Assembly (NCBI GenBank): GCA_021234535.1
Contig: CM037833.1
Location: 3,850,397-3,914,396, forward strand
Source: Stichopus chloronotus
Lineage: Eukaryota; Echinodermata; Holothuroidea; Aspidochirotida; Stichopodidae
Length of the DNA stretch: 64,000 nucleotides
Direction: 5' to 3'
Shown here: in pieces, positions 11,646 to 22,273 of the stretch
Position numbering within the stretch: the stretch's first letter is position 1
Layout: every line of letters begins with the position of its first letter
The notes under the pieces: model-generated
The model's input: the letters and a program-made list of their open reading frames with translations, nothing else
The model's database searches: none
Told to the model about the DNA's origin: nothing
Position numbers and translations under genes: made by a program

Positions 11646-12154
11646 TGGCGTCCGGTGATCATTCGGGACATCCAAAATGGTGAGAAACTGGCGATATTAT
11701 ATCAACCCCCAAGCACTCGTTGGGACATCACCGAGCCAATAGTACAGTAACTTGTGTTGGCTACAGTACAGGGGTTACTATAGTCGATGTGCGTTGATAG
11801 GAGGACCTACGACGTACTAGTGTACACGTTCCCACAATGCTGAACAGGCCAGGCCTGACCGAAATCACCGCACTTCCGAAGCCTGCCGTTACACTGCTGT
11901 AATCGTGCAGACACTTTCGTGGTGATACAATAGCCTAGCAGGAGCACAAGGTTGGTAAAGACAACATGGCCGAATACAACAGTTAGTATGCATTGGTACT
12001 GTCCCGTTTTCGTCTTTGCAGTGCAGTCCTGTAGGACGTACAGACAGCCATTGATAAACCAAGCAAACTAATGACAGGTAAACAATGCTGGTATGCAGTG
12101 GTCCTGTTCTCATTTTTTTCAGTGTAGTCCCGCAATACCCAGTACAGTTTTGAA
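11646..12154. other. No recognisable gene; short direct duplication
   Basis: A segment at about 11987-12031 (GTATGCATTGGTACTGTCCC...) recurs in altered form at about 12092-12133 (GTATGCAGTGGTCCTGTTCT...), roughly 105 bases apart. No coding domain is seen. Confidence 0.4.
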
Positions 12155-12470
12155 ATAAGTACTTTTTAAAAGTGGATAAAAAAACGGCATAGAAACAAAA
12201 ACAACTATCTACACACTTCCAGATGAAACAGAAAAATTACATTCCTTACAGTAATAGAATCACACAGATACAGGACCCCCAAAAATTACAAGTTCAATAC
12301 CACCCGGTCCGCCCGCACCGAAGCAAGTGAACCCCACTGCCTGCCAAACGTCGACCTAGACAAACGAGCAAAGTCGGACTCAACCCTCACCGATGCCAAG
12401 ACGACGTCCGAAGGCCGCCCCTCTCCCCTAAATACAATATTACAACGGTCTCTCCATACGGCCAGCTTTT
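12155..12470 (-). mobile_element. Tx1/L1-like LINE 3' tail, 5'-truncated copy
   Basis: The complement of this stretch matches the 3' end of the LINE at 21698-25807: the last ORF2 codons (around 25480-25665), then its 3' untranslated region, then a further stretch also seen at 28850-28880. It ends abruptly at 12470 next to U1 copy 1 coding sequence, the usual result of incomplete reverse transcription. It lacks a block of about 20 bases present in the long copy, near 25550-25570. The copy carries no functional gene. Confidence 0.85.
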
Positions 12471-13238
12471 CTTAAACCTTTGCAATTGCCCATATGTGAT
12501 TTCCAGAGGTGTACCACCTTTCAAAATGACAGCGAATGTAAAATTAACAAGATATAAAGGCTTTCCAACCCATGTACCATCTCCACTAATCCTGACAGAG
12601 CCTGTGTCTTCCGGAAACATCTTTTATATTGCCATTACTGTGCTTAAGTAGCTGATCAATGACTCTTGGAAGCTTTGAAGATAACTCTTCATACATCCCA
12701 ATACAATTCGGGAAGTATTTGATGAGTTCAATTCTTGAGACCTTGCTCGAACCGTATTGATCTGTTACAGTGAACAGTCAAGGAAAGGAAAACAATCTGC
12801 ATGACTTTGAAACTTTTCAATTTGGACTTTTTTGTATTTTGTTTTACACGACACAAGCTGTGCACCAGAAATTCTCCTGACAGGCTGTTCTAAGACTTTA
12901 ACCTTTAACCTTTTTTTCAGCACTGCATTATTTTCAGTCAGTTTTGGCCTTTTGTTTTGTTGACTCTTTATGCCATCGTCAAGCTTTCGTTTCAAATTAC
13001 TGGTTGAAAGGTGGATGGTATATGATTGCTTCTTCCAATCTTCCAACAAATTTTTCATTTGTCGGCCACCTTTAGCTTTAGACTGATTGCAAGAGACATT
13101 TGCTGCTTTCTTGTAGACTTTTGTATTGAAGGTAATAAAGTAGTAACTGACCTCAACTGTCCATTCATTTGATGTGTGTGGTCCTTGACAATCACTTATC
13201 ACACAACACTTTTCCGATTTTTGAATTGTACGGTCCAT
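12471..13238 (-). pseudogene. U1 family copy 1 (unclassified transposase-scale gene)
   Basis: The minus strand holds two blocks of one gene. The first, 13238 to 12765, has a K/R-rich region with KGGRQMKNLLEDWKKQSYTI and then a coiled-coil-like LKRKLDDGIK segment. The second, 12620 to about 12471, has the core motif GDGTWVGKPLYLVNFTF; a GNHIWAIAKV block follows in another frame. Both blocks have counterparts in the same order in the plus-strand copy at 49.7-52.2 kb (TKRFIEWMNEHPVW, and GDGTWTGKHIHVVN). Between the blocks there are stops and a frame change, and a LINE tail has cut off everything downstream of the core motif. I do not recognise a named superfamily. From memory, similar multi-copy predicted proteins occur in other invertebrates. 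Confidence 0.6.
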
Positions 13239-14790
13239 GGAACGACTGTATCACGTTCTTCAGCGGCCCTCTTTGGTTTTTGTCAATAGCTGCTACTTTA
13301 AATGTTTACGTGTTATGTTCAACAAGTTGTACGGGTGAACTCTCCTTAAAATACGACAAACTGTAGAGTTAAGTTTTATTTTCTTCGGAATTGAAGACTT
13401 CCAGTAGGTTGAGGTAAGGTGAACAGATAACTGCGTAGTTATCTTCGGCCCCAGGAGTTTCAACTGAAATTTGGATTTCCCTTGCAAACGGGGGCATGCC
13501 TTGCCGGTACACATGTGACCCGACATATGATACAATTGTGGATTTGGAGTAACAATAGTCAGGCTATTAGCCAAGGTTGTGGAAATTGAATGCTACCGTG
13601 GCTAGGAAAGGACATTTCCGAGATTTTGATGTGTAATGGTTGTATGCTGATTGGAGTTTTCAGGGTTCTACTGAACTGCATGTAATAACTAGTGATTTTT
13701 GTAGTAAATTTGTTGATATTTTCATATCAGGTTTCTCTTCGTAAACGGCTGTTCTATATAGACAGGTCCTTATCCTCCCGCCACACATACGCCTCATGAT
13801 GTGAGCAATCTTATAAGACAATATACGATTCCTTTGAGCAACCGTATGTGTATTGGCTCAGCGTAGTCCTACCAATGCAGGAGTGATTGACTTGAGAGAG
13901 TTTACTTTCTTGAAAATTAGAGACAGGTTGGGAATGTAAAGAGTGGTCTCGGATGAGAGAGTTGCACAATTAAAGACTGCCAGTTGTCTCCTTACCCTCA
14001 GAGCTCATTACATGAGACAAAGATCTCTTATGCAGTGCATGATCTCTCCCCTTAGATCTCTACTTCAGGACAGTGTGTTCGCACACCAGAAATTTCTCTC
14101 ATGTGGTATTAAAAGTACATACTCCTCGAGTCTAGGTGCTTTTTCGAGATCCTCTGTTGAATTTTCAGTATGAGATTGCCCAGATATTGGCACGAGCATG
14201 CGTTATGTCTTACAAACATTTCCCATACATTGCTGTTTCCATTTTGTTTCCCAATGCGTTTCTTTGTAGCAATGAAAAAACTGCTATTGACAATACGTTT
14301 TGAATGACAGGTTTAACCAAGATCCTTTTGGAGTTCTTTCGTAAGCAAATATCAGCAGGTGGCCACCTTGCTAACCCTACAGTCAATGTTGCAGATGACG
14401 CAGATGACCCAGCTTAAAGTTTTTAAGAGTGCATGAAAGCGGCGCAGAAACAACAACAAAACTCAAACCGAATCAGGAAAAGCAAAACAAATAGCATGAT
14501 CTCTTCTTTAGGATATGCAGAAAAGGGAAGTCTGGTTTTTTACATGTAACATATGAATTCATCTTGTCATGTCTTGTTTGGAATCTTTGGGTTATTTCAG
14601 AAAACCCAGCATGGCAAATTTGGTGTTTACTCTGGTGTGATGATCACTTGAACCCTACAGTGCTGTTTTGTTCCTGATCCCTCCTGATGGAATCTCTCAT
14701 GTGCCCAAAAGGTTGTCATAAATCACTTGTTGTAGCCCATGCCTATTATCAGACCAGAGAATTTCAGGAAGGGTAAGCTACCTGGGTTTT
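13239..14790. other. No recognisable gene
   Basis: Minus frame 13293-13574 (93 codons) and plus frame 13943-14173 have no motif I recognise. The first could be N-terminal sequence of U1 copy 1, since it lies upstream in the same direction, but nothing in it shows this. Confidence 0.35.
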
Positions 14791-14799
14791 ACACTAGCA

Positions 14800-15382
14800 G
14801 AGATGTAACCTGTACAATTTTCACAGTCCCAAAAGTTGTGTGGTCCGGTCATTTCATTTCTTCTTCCATTCCATGAATTTCCTTTGAGAACCGCTATCAA
14901 AAAGACAGCTGCACACTGGCACGTCGATATCCAAGAAATGTGTTCACGAACCAAATTGCATTTTATTTGGATGGAACATCGTTCACGTCCAAGACCAATC
15001 CGTTGGAAGCGTATGGAGGAAACATTCTGAAGGATTGCTCTCAGGATGCACTGGAAAGGGCAGTTAAGTCGGAACAGGACGGAAATTCGTCAAGTTAATG
15101 GTAGCAATAACTTACGCTGAAGGTGTCATCGCTTGTGAGCCCTATCCTGAATGAACAAACGACTCCCAAGTCAGAATTCGAAGGCAGCTCGTGAGGCCAT
15201 GCGAGAGGTTAACGTCGAACGTCCCATTGAAAACTTTTGAAGCTTTTCAGGCCAGGGTGATCTCTACGATACGTTCAATTCCGATAGATACTATAAACAA
15301 GACCATTTCATCCATGGACAGAAGAATTTCACTCCTTTTGCAGAATAGCGGTAAGAAGACGACGGTAAAAGACCTTCTGTGA
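14800..15382 (+). pseudogene. Tc1/mariner-like transposase remnant
   Basis: Plus-strand frames carry the later half of a Tc1/mariner-type transposase. Around 14935-15010 one frame gives NQIAFYLDGTSFTSKTNP, with the catalytic-type aspartate of the 'YLDG' block. Around 15020-15150 another gives CTGKGS and KFVKLMVAITYAEGV. From 15185 the text REAMREVNVERPIENF precedes the C-terminal helices ARVISTIRSIPIDTINKTI and SSMDRRISLLL. The part between about 15150 and 15180, which should contain the second D and the third acidic residue, is missing. Three or more frame changes are needed, so the copy is dead. No terminal inverted repeats were found by eye. Confidence 0.7.
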
Positions 15383-15949
15383 AATTCATTCAACCATTAG
15401 TGTAATAGTATTTATAGCATTTTGTATGACATAGCCATCAGCTACCAGTCAGTATCCTGGTGTTGTTAGGGACATACAGTAGGCCTATGGGATCAAGTGA
15501 TGCGTGTTATAGTACAGTAAAAGCTGTATTCTAAGTCTTTAGATCCTAGAGCTTGGACCTAGCCAGCCTAGGCCAAGAGCAAAGCACAGCTGATTTTGCA
15601 AGCATTTGCTTTGACAGACCTTGAGATAGAGGGAGACTGGTATTGATCATAATTAGCTTAATAAAGGGCAGTCTATGCTTGTCAGGCATTAATTCTCTTG
15701 AAATTAATTACCGTTGAAGGTTGTAATTATAATTATAAGTAATTGGGAAACCAGTCACAGAACTAGGGCACAGGGAAAGCTTGATTGAAAAGTTCAAGTA
15801 GGCCTAGTAGCAATTAGGTGAGGCCAAAATGCCGACAGTGGTAAGTTCGAAGAATGTACCGAGGTCAAATGGGATTGAAGATGATGGCAAAAAGCGATCT
15901 GTTTTTCTAAAGCAGTATAGGTAGTAAGGACTACCACACATTGCGCGCC
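15383..15949. other. No recognisable gene
   Basis: AT-rich stretch with several AGGCCTA words (for example near 15480 and 15805) and a TAATTATAATTATAA patch near 15722. No coding domain is seen. Confidence 0.4.
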
Positions 15950-16563
15950 TTAGTGCAGCCCGCAAAGCCAAGTGAGAAAACATGTGCAGAATGTGTGAAA
16001 GAACTTACAACACGTTTCGCCAAAACCGACAGAAATTGTACAGCGCTATCGATTGTATAGTTGTTCTCAGCAGCCGAATTGCGGCAGTTGAGTGAGGGTT
16101 GCAATTTTAGAGAATTAGATGGCATGCTGAGAGATCGCCCAGTTGTTGGTGTAAAAGATGCCTGAATTCAGAAGAAACTACTGAGTGAGACAGCGCTAAC
16201 CTTTGCCCAAAGCGTTTTCTATGGCTACGGCTCAGAAGGATGTCGAATCAATAAAAAAGTACAGCGGCTGAAAGCACCGTCCATAAGATAGGCAACGAAG
16301 CCGTGCATCCTCAGCAGCCAGTAGCAAAACTAACGAAACAAAAATCACAATGTGAAGCAGTCAAAGCATACCAGCAAAAGCATGCCAAAAGAAGCAGTCA
16401 AGCTGACCATCTAAATGAAGAATCAGAACCAGAAGGGGAAGTAAACCACTTTGAGGGATTAAATCACTTTGATGAAGTTCAGAGTATTAACCACATAACT
16501 GATGATGTCCAGAGATACATTTCGTCGAATTGGAGACCCGGACAGCCTCAGCAAGTCACCTAA
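15950..16563 (+). pseudogene. Gypsy-2 gag remnant
   Basis: Three frames together give gag of a second Ty3/gypsy family: PKPTEIVQRYRLYS near 16018-16060, then AELRQLSEGCNF and LDGMLRDRPVVGVKDA near 16075-16165, then IQKKLLSETALTF near 16170-16205. This is the standard order of the gypsy capsid helices. The plus frame 16303-16563 (86 codons, rich in K, Q, E and H) follows where the link to the nucleocapsid should be, but no CCHC knuckle is seen. Stops and frame changes show it is inactive. No LTR was found on either side. Confidence 0.65.
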
Positions 16564-17724
16564 AATGAGAACCTAAAAATCTTGTTTTGTGTATCAATCT
16601 TTTCAAAGTGCTAGTAGTCAACAGCTGCAGCGGAGATTAATTTCCCTTCCTCTGATACTACAACTAAAGGCATGCCCCTAGAAAAATTGTATCCTTGCTG
16701 AAATGTCAGTTTCTGCTATCATAGATTTATTTAAAGGGAAAAAAGTCACCCCAAGCTGAATTAGCATATACCCCTCTATTTTAATTCATGAATGACTTTT
16801 TGTTGTTGAATTAGTGATTTTGCAGCAGAGCACCTTGCTTATGCAGCACTGATGTTCAGAAATAAGAAAAAATGTAAATAATAATTGTAAATAAGAGGAA
16901 AATTGCAAGACTGAAAAAAAATCAAAAATAAAGTGGGACGACTGCTTATTTCCAAGGGCTGAACTCTCTCTCTTTGAAAACGGCATGCACTAAACCAAGA
17001 ATCTTCCTTCACTACATGTTCACCGTCTCTCTCAAGGAATGTTTCTTAAACCATCAAAAGACAAACCAAGCTGCAAAAGTTGCGTTGCTGTTCCCGCATC
17101 ATCATCTTTAATGACTAAATCTATACATGGCCATTGTATTTTGTGACACACTGCCCACTCTTCTACTTTGTCCCCTCAGCAATATAGCATTGATTTGGGG
17201 TACTTCTGTGTGTTTACTCACTTTTATGAACTGCAGGACACTAGGATTACTGATATGTGACCTCAAGAATACCTACGCAAGTCTAACTTGCAAATACTAT
17301 AACCATTTCGAGGAGTTTAATCATTCAATTCTATTGGGTGGGGGTGGGGTGCGCTCCTGTGGATAATATCAGGGTGGTAAAGTGAGCAACTTGTCACCAA
17401 GCCTCTCAATGAAAGATGGTTTACCATAGAGAAACAATGTTATTTCTGCATTGGATTCTGTAAAAGTGCTGTAAACAGACCCTTTGGACAGCGCCCTCTA
17501 TTCAATTATCCTTTCTATTCTTGCCCCAGATAATCTATTTTGGCAAAAGAAGTGCAGATATTATATCATAAACTATTTCGATTGCATCACACCTGCAAAA
17601 TCCAATTTTTGCCTCTACTTTGGATGGGCCTGATATAGATGTATCACCAGTTGAGGTTAACAGCCGTGTCCTTGATGAATGAGACTCAGAGGGGCTAGAA
17701 ATTGATGGTTGTGTATTGGAATTG
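16564..17724. other. No recognisable gene
   Basis: No domain seen on either strand. A G-rich run occurs at about 17337-17352. Short frames at 16786-16986 and 17127-17366 show no motif. Confidence 0.4.
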
Positions 17725-18012
17725 TCAGACGTGCATGAAAGTGATACTAGGTGTGGTGGAGGAGTTATATGAAGTGGGCATATGTGAAGTGAAAGAACGA
17801 GAGAAGGATTGGCTACATTCGCTTGACGCAGATGTTTGAGACACAGATTGATCGGGAGGGTTTGAGGAAGATTGACCAGTGATGGTGTGAGGCAAATTGG
17901 AAGATGGGTTGGATGCGCTCCTGGGCCTAGATGAAGTCGCGCGTTCCTGCGAAGACGACTGCATGCCCTGGTAGAATATAGTTATCTTATTGGTGGCGCT
18001 GGATAGCTGCAC
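17725..18012 (-). CDS. Serine-rich open frame of unknown nature
   Basis: A 95-codon minus frame of low complexity, rich in serine, threonine, proline and asparagine (for example ASNPSSNLPHTITGQSSSN). It has no recognised domain, no signal peptide and no membrane segment. Serine-rich linkers occur in LINE first proteins and in host proteins alike. It ends just upstream of the CR1-like LINE, on the opposite strand. It may be a chance frame. Confidence 0.2.
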   Translation of the reverse strand: MQLSSATNKITIFYQGMQSSSQERATSSRPRSASNPSSNLPHTITGQSSSNPPDQSVSQTSASSECSQSFSRSFTSHMPTSYNSSTTPSITFMHV

Positions 18013-18266
18013 CTTGTAGATTTTTATGCTCTACTTTTACGTCCGTTTTTCCTTTGAGATTTTACAAAAGTTACTTCTCTGGACCGTTTTATGACACTCT
18101 TCATACAAATACTCCAGTTATTTTCTACGAAGTACCTACGATAGGCTCTTACACAGAAATGAGCTTAGGCTCCCGTCTGAGGTGTGGTCAAAATTACGCT
18201 GCCTAAAACTCTGTTCATGGAAAACGAAACGTGGTGTGAGAGCTGGTCAAAATAACCCACGTCCTA

Positions 18267-20063
18267 TTGAGATCTGAGCTTGACTTTACATCTCGTACTA
18301 TCTATTCCACCATCAATTTGGCTAATGTTTCTCATGGAAACCGGGCTATTCAGTCCATCGTGACCACGCCTAATAGGTCTCTACGTGGTAAATTTTCATC
18401 TTTTTATCGAAATGCATGCAGTTTTAACCACATTAAAATTCCACTAGAAGCTTTCAAGCCCATTCAGACAACCCTTCGTCTTTTTAAACTTGGTCTTGTA
18501 AATGCCCGTTCACTACGGAATAAGGCAGAATGCATCATCGATCACATCGTTGACTCAGAACTGCTATAACGGAGACATGGCTCAAAGAAAACGATCATGC
18601 CGTCAGAGCAAACCTTGAAACCTACTAGCTACTCCTTTCGAGTCTCCCCCGTCCCCCACCCCGCAATGGAGGGGGTTTGAGGATTGTTTTCAAGGACTGC
18701 ATCAAGGTCAAGATTGATAAAGCTGGCGTCACAGATTCTTTTGAATTCACTGAATTCGTTCTTTATTCCACAAGATCACTACGGCTTTGCGTAAAATATC
18801 GACCACCGTACTCACAACAGCATCGTATTTCTCCAGATTTTTTCATGAGTTTGAAAGTTATCTACAAACAGTTGTCCTGTGCGATGCGATACTACTAATA
18901 TGTGGGGACTTGCGGCAAGTTGGCTTCGTTCCTCCCTCCTAAACCGTACACAGCGTCAATGATTTATTTTCCAGAGATTTTCACCTTAAATATGGAATCC
19001 CACAGGGTTCCTGTCTAGGACCAGTCTTATTTGTTCTCTATTCTAGTCAGCTTGTTGATGTCTTGTCTTCCCACCTGCCAAGGGCCCACACTTACGCGGA
19101 TGACACACAACTGTATCTTTTAAACCTGATGACAAATTGTCAGAGACTGAAGCCTTAAATGCCATGCAATGTTGTATCTCTGATGTTCGTAATTGGTTAA
19201 TTAAGAGTAAGCTTAAGATTAATGATGATAAGACAAGAGTTTTTAATTATTGGCCCCAAAAGGTTGCTTTCCAAGATTTCTACGAAATCTATATTAGTTG
19301 GAAATGTGCAAATCAATGCTGTAACAGAACTTCGTAATCTTGGTATTTGGTTTGATAAGTATTTTCACTTTGATTTTCATGTCAGTAAAATTTGCAGTAA
19401 GTCTTTTTCCCAGCTATTAAGGATAAGACAAAATAGGAAGATGCTTTGTCAGGATGCATGTAAGACTTTGGTGCATGCTTTTATAACCTGTCATCTTGAC
19501 TATTGTAATGCGTTATTATATGGGCTTCCTGACATTGTTATTAACAAACTGCAAAGGGTTCAAAACGCTGCAGCCAGACTGGTAACTCGTACCCCCAAAT
19601 TTTGTCATATCTCACCAATTTTGCACGACCTCCACTGGCTACCGGTGAAGTATAGAATTCGGTTTAAGGTGATCCTTTTAGTGGTTAAAGCTCTTAATGA
19701 TATGGCCCCTGATTATTTATCTTGTTTATTGTCAAAGAGGGAGGTTTTGAAGTACCAGCTGCGCTCTATTCCATCAGTTTAATTGTCCCTCGCTTCTCGA
19801 CTTCTTTCGGAGAACGTGCTTTCGGTGTGGCTGGTCCCCGACTCTGGAACTCGCTTCCAGACAATCTTAAACGGTGCTCATCAATAAGTATTTTTAAATC
19901 AAATCTTAAGACTTAACTTTTTAGACAAGCTTTTAACGTTTAGCTCTTTGGCTGATATTGGTTTCCTGCTTCTTTTTCGGTTTTGATATTTTATACTGTA
20001 CAGCGCAACAGATTGTAATTTTATAGTTGTGGCGCTTTATAAATTTTGTAATAATAATAATAA
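18267..20063 (+). mobile_element. CR1/L2-like LINE, internally deleted
   Basis: A plus-strand non-LTR retrotransposon. The endonuclease start reads LGLVNARSLRNKAECIIDHI (about 18495-18555), followed in other frames by TETWLKENDHA, FTEFVLYSTRSLRL and LLICGDL near 18900. Reading then jumps to SLLNRTQ, KYGIPQGSCLGPVLFVLY and AHTYADDTQLY (18940-19110), so roughly the first half of the reverse transcriptase is gone. The thumb and C-terminal region follow at 19137-19916, including CHLDYCNALLYGLP, LHDLHWLPVKYRI and GPRLWNSLPDNL. The tail has GCGCTTTATAAATTTT ending in an AATAAT run at 20048-20065, typical of CR1/L2-type LINEs. It interrupts a hAT remnant. Frameshifts and the deletion make it inactive. 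Confidence 0.85.
19137..19916 (+). pseudogene. CR1/L2-like ORF2, RT thumb and C-terminus
   Basis: Three overlapping frames carry the last third of the CR1-like reverse transcriptase. The frame at 19137 has ALNAMQCCISDVRNWLIKSK, the frame at 19222 has TELRNLGIWFDKYFHF and CHLDYCNALLYGLP, and the frame at 19722 has FGVAGPRLWNSLPDNLKRC and ends at 19916. The palm motif YADDTQLY lies just upstream at about 19090. At least two frame changes (near 19280 and 19770) separate them. The protein would prime reverse transcription at nicked target DNA, but this copy cannot. Confidence 0.8.
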
Positions 20064-20065
20064 TA

Positions 20066-20590
20066 CTCTTACCGAAATTAAAGACTTTGGCTCTTCCACT
20101 TTTCCTTTGAGGTCGGCGTTTCTTCTTCGAACTTGTTTGGAATTTGGCAACACGACTACGTGCCACACCAAGGGAACGACTGACTTGCCTATGGATCTCC
20201 GGGTGGATGGTAGCAGAATGCGACTTCGTTATTCCCAGGTGTAAGTTGTGGCTAAAACATGAAAGGTATGGCCACTGTTAATCTCTGACGTGTGATAGCT
20301 TGGAACGAAGCGTGTTGCTAAATCAATATGCTGCAGCTTCCATTGTCCATTGGTGTCGATGAAATGAATGGAATACCACATATATGGTGTCAAGTCCGTG
20401 AGATGACCACATGTCGGTGGTGGTGGAGGTGGTGGAGGTGCATAGCCAGTTCGCTAGGGAGCTGGTATTTAGGATCGAGTGTTTTCATCAGATGTTGAAA
20501 ACCTGGTTTCTCTACAGTGTAGAAAAGCAGCATGTCTTTTGCAATGCAGTAGGTCACAGCTTCTGTTATTTCGTTCCATCTTTTATCAGT
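20066..20590 (-). pseudogene. hAT (ZBED-like) transposase remnant
   Basis: The minus strand encodes, in one frame from 20590, WNEITEAVTYCIAKDMLLFY, then EKPGFQHLMKTLDPKYQLPS, a stretch characteristic of ZBED-type hAT transposases. Further on, in other frames, are DMWSSHGLD, then LSCFSHNLHLGITK near 20260 and SRSLGVARSRVAKF at 20166 onward. These follow the order of the hAT core, with the DMWSS aspartate in the first catalytic position. The frame from 20166 runs into the tail of the CR1-like LINE at 20065, which shows that the LINE landed inside this gene. Several stops and frame changes are present. Confidence 0.75.
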
Positions 20591-21299
20591 GAATGCATAT
20601 GGTGCGTTCTTTTTTAAAAGAAATGATATGGTATGTTGGTCACATATTGAAGGACTTCACTGGTTTGCACATCATGAGTTTCCTGTACAGCAGGACTGGC
20701 ATATTCCTGTGGGTGGTGTACTTTAATATGGCTGCGAAGATTGGTTGTGTTACCACCAGTTGCTTTAACTTAGGAACTTTATCCATCTCCACATGCCTTG
20801 AAATAATTCCAAACAGCGCTAGATTTACCCATCTTTACTCTCCAACTTCGAAAAGCGAACTAAATGTTACCAGACAATTGCAAGAGCATTCTCACTAAAA
20901 TGGTTGTATATTTATCCACATCCACTTCCTGTTCTCATTGAGAGTAGCAAACAACCCATTTACCTTCCCCAAACCCCATTCAGAATAAGACAAAGTATTA
21001 ATGACGTACGATTGCCACGTGCCTACCTCACGTGTGTGTCACCTTGTAAAAACCTGTACAGCTAACAACATTATGTTAATTTGCTGTCAATCTGCTTATT
21101 CTCATCTTGTTTTATAGTAATGACAATTATTAATTTGGTATCAATTGGCTCCTAAATTTGCAAATCTCTCGTCGCCAGAACATACACTGAAATGATATGC
21201 CGTTAGCAACAATATATGTAGACGGTAATAGTTTCAGTATGATCGCGGCAAAATCATTTCATTTGATCCGATCTCAACCAGTCGTCTTAATATTGGTCC
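20591..21299. other. No recognisable gene
   Basis: The plus frame 20593-20898 is largely the complement of hAT-flanking DNA and has no motif. The rest is AT-rich. Part of a pogo-type transposase could be hidden upstream of 21300 but is not readable. Confidence 0.35.
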
Positions 21300-21546
21300 A
21301 CTTATGGTCTTATGGTTACTACGTTCCAAGTCGCGGAACTATTCGGGCATGGGGTGTATGAAAGCGGCAACAGCTCAAATTGCAGCAAATGGATTCCACA
21401 AAACTGGCATAAATCCTACTAATAGGGACATTTTTTTTGCCACACACGAGTTTATAGCAGCGGAAGCAACTGACAGGCCTATTGAAGAAGGGGAAAATGT
21501 ACAGAACGTTGAAGCAGGGACAGTTGAGGATAACCAGTCAGGTTAA
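21300..21546 (+). pseudogene. Pogo-like transposase C-terminal piece
   Basis: One frame from about 21312 reads VTTFQVAELFGHGVY. After a shift near 21356 a second reads KAATAQIAANGFHKTGINPT and NRDIFFATHEF, ending at 21546. The order 'VTTFQxAELFGxxY...AxxGFxxTGIxPxNxDIF' is the end of the DDE domain in pogo/Tigger/jerky-type transposases. The acidic tail (IEEGENVQNVEA) is normal for the family. The catalytic core upstream is not visible and the gene has a frameshift. The 20-bp LINE target duplication lies about 130 bases further on. Confidence 0.65.
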
Positions 21547-21677
21547 GGATCTTCATGCAGTTACTTTCATCTGGAGAAAACACACGGGCGATAGTAAATG
21601 ACAATATCGCGGGTACTGCTAGTGATAAGTATGCTGAAGAGGCTGACGAAACATTCTGATGGGACATCTAATGATGC

Positions 21678-21697
21678 AGTCCCTTTGATGTGTCACC
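21678..21697 (+). repeat. Target-site duplication, left copy
   Basis: AGTCCCTTTGATGTGTCACC here is identical to 25808-25827. The two copies flank the Tx1/L1-like LINE exactly and are the hallmark of target-primed insertion. Exactness suggests the insertion is not very old. Confidence 0.95.
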
Positions 21698-21712
21698 GAG
21701 TGCCCCAACCAG

Positions 21713-22252
21713 GTGCGGTGCAATCTGTGTGGAGGGGAGGGACATGTGTCTGGTTCCTGCCCAACATCATATTCTGCCCGTGCCAGCGCAGATGGCGGGC
21801 CAACGCAGGATCCCTCACAGATTCCCTCTCAGGGTCCCTCGCAGCCAGACCCAGAACCAATGGAGGAACCGGGGTCCCCTTCACTTGATGAGGTAGCCCA
21901 TCAGGTTTTGGAGGAATTTAAAGCCCCTAAACAATGTAGTAATGGCTCCCCTGAGGAAGGCTCTCCACCACCCTCCCCAACGCCACCTGTGGAGACTGGA
22001 ACAATAACTGGAGAAAATGACCTTCATCTGTCATCGGATTCCGATTCTGCCATGTCAGATCCTGCCTCAGAACCTCCACCAAAGAACCCACCACCCGGGG
22101 AGAGCTGGTTTGACTTGTGTGAGGGGGCGTCACCCGAAACAAAGTTGAAAAGGTCGGCTTCAGGCGATGGTCTAGATCAGGAGGTCCATCCTCCTGGGCC
22201 ATCGGCTTCAAATTTGGGTAATAAAAAAGCCAAGTCAGGATCAGATGGGTAG
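21713..22252 (+). CDS. LINE ORF1 C-terminal part with CCHC knuckle
   Basis: A 179-codon frame that opens almost at the insertion boundary with CNLCGGEGHVSGSC, a C-x2-C-x4-H-x4-C zinc knuckle of the kind that binds RNA in LINE first proteins. The rest is a proline/serine/glutamate-rich tail with a basic end (NKKAKSGSDG). The real ORF1 start was lost when the copy was truncated; the first ATG here is simply the first available. Its stop at 22250-22252 is 21 bases upstream of the ORF2 ATG, a normal arrangement for bicistronic LINEs. Confidence 0.8.
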   Translation: MRCNLCGGEGHVSGSCPTSYSARASADGGPTQDPSQIPSQGPSQPDPEPMEEPGSPSLDEVAHQVLEEFKAPKQCSNGSPEEGSPPPSPTPPVETGTITGENDLHLSSDSDSAMSDPASEPPPKNPPPGESWFDLCEGASPETKLKRSASGDGLDQEVHPPGPSASNLGNKKAKSGSDG

Positions 22253-22273
22253 TTACACATTCCCTATTCAACC

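Noticed and set aside
12155..12470. A protein-coding gene on the minus strand (77-codon frame overlapping)
   Set aside because: The left half of that frame is LINE tail in antisense; only the part beyond 12470 is U1.
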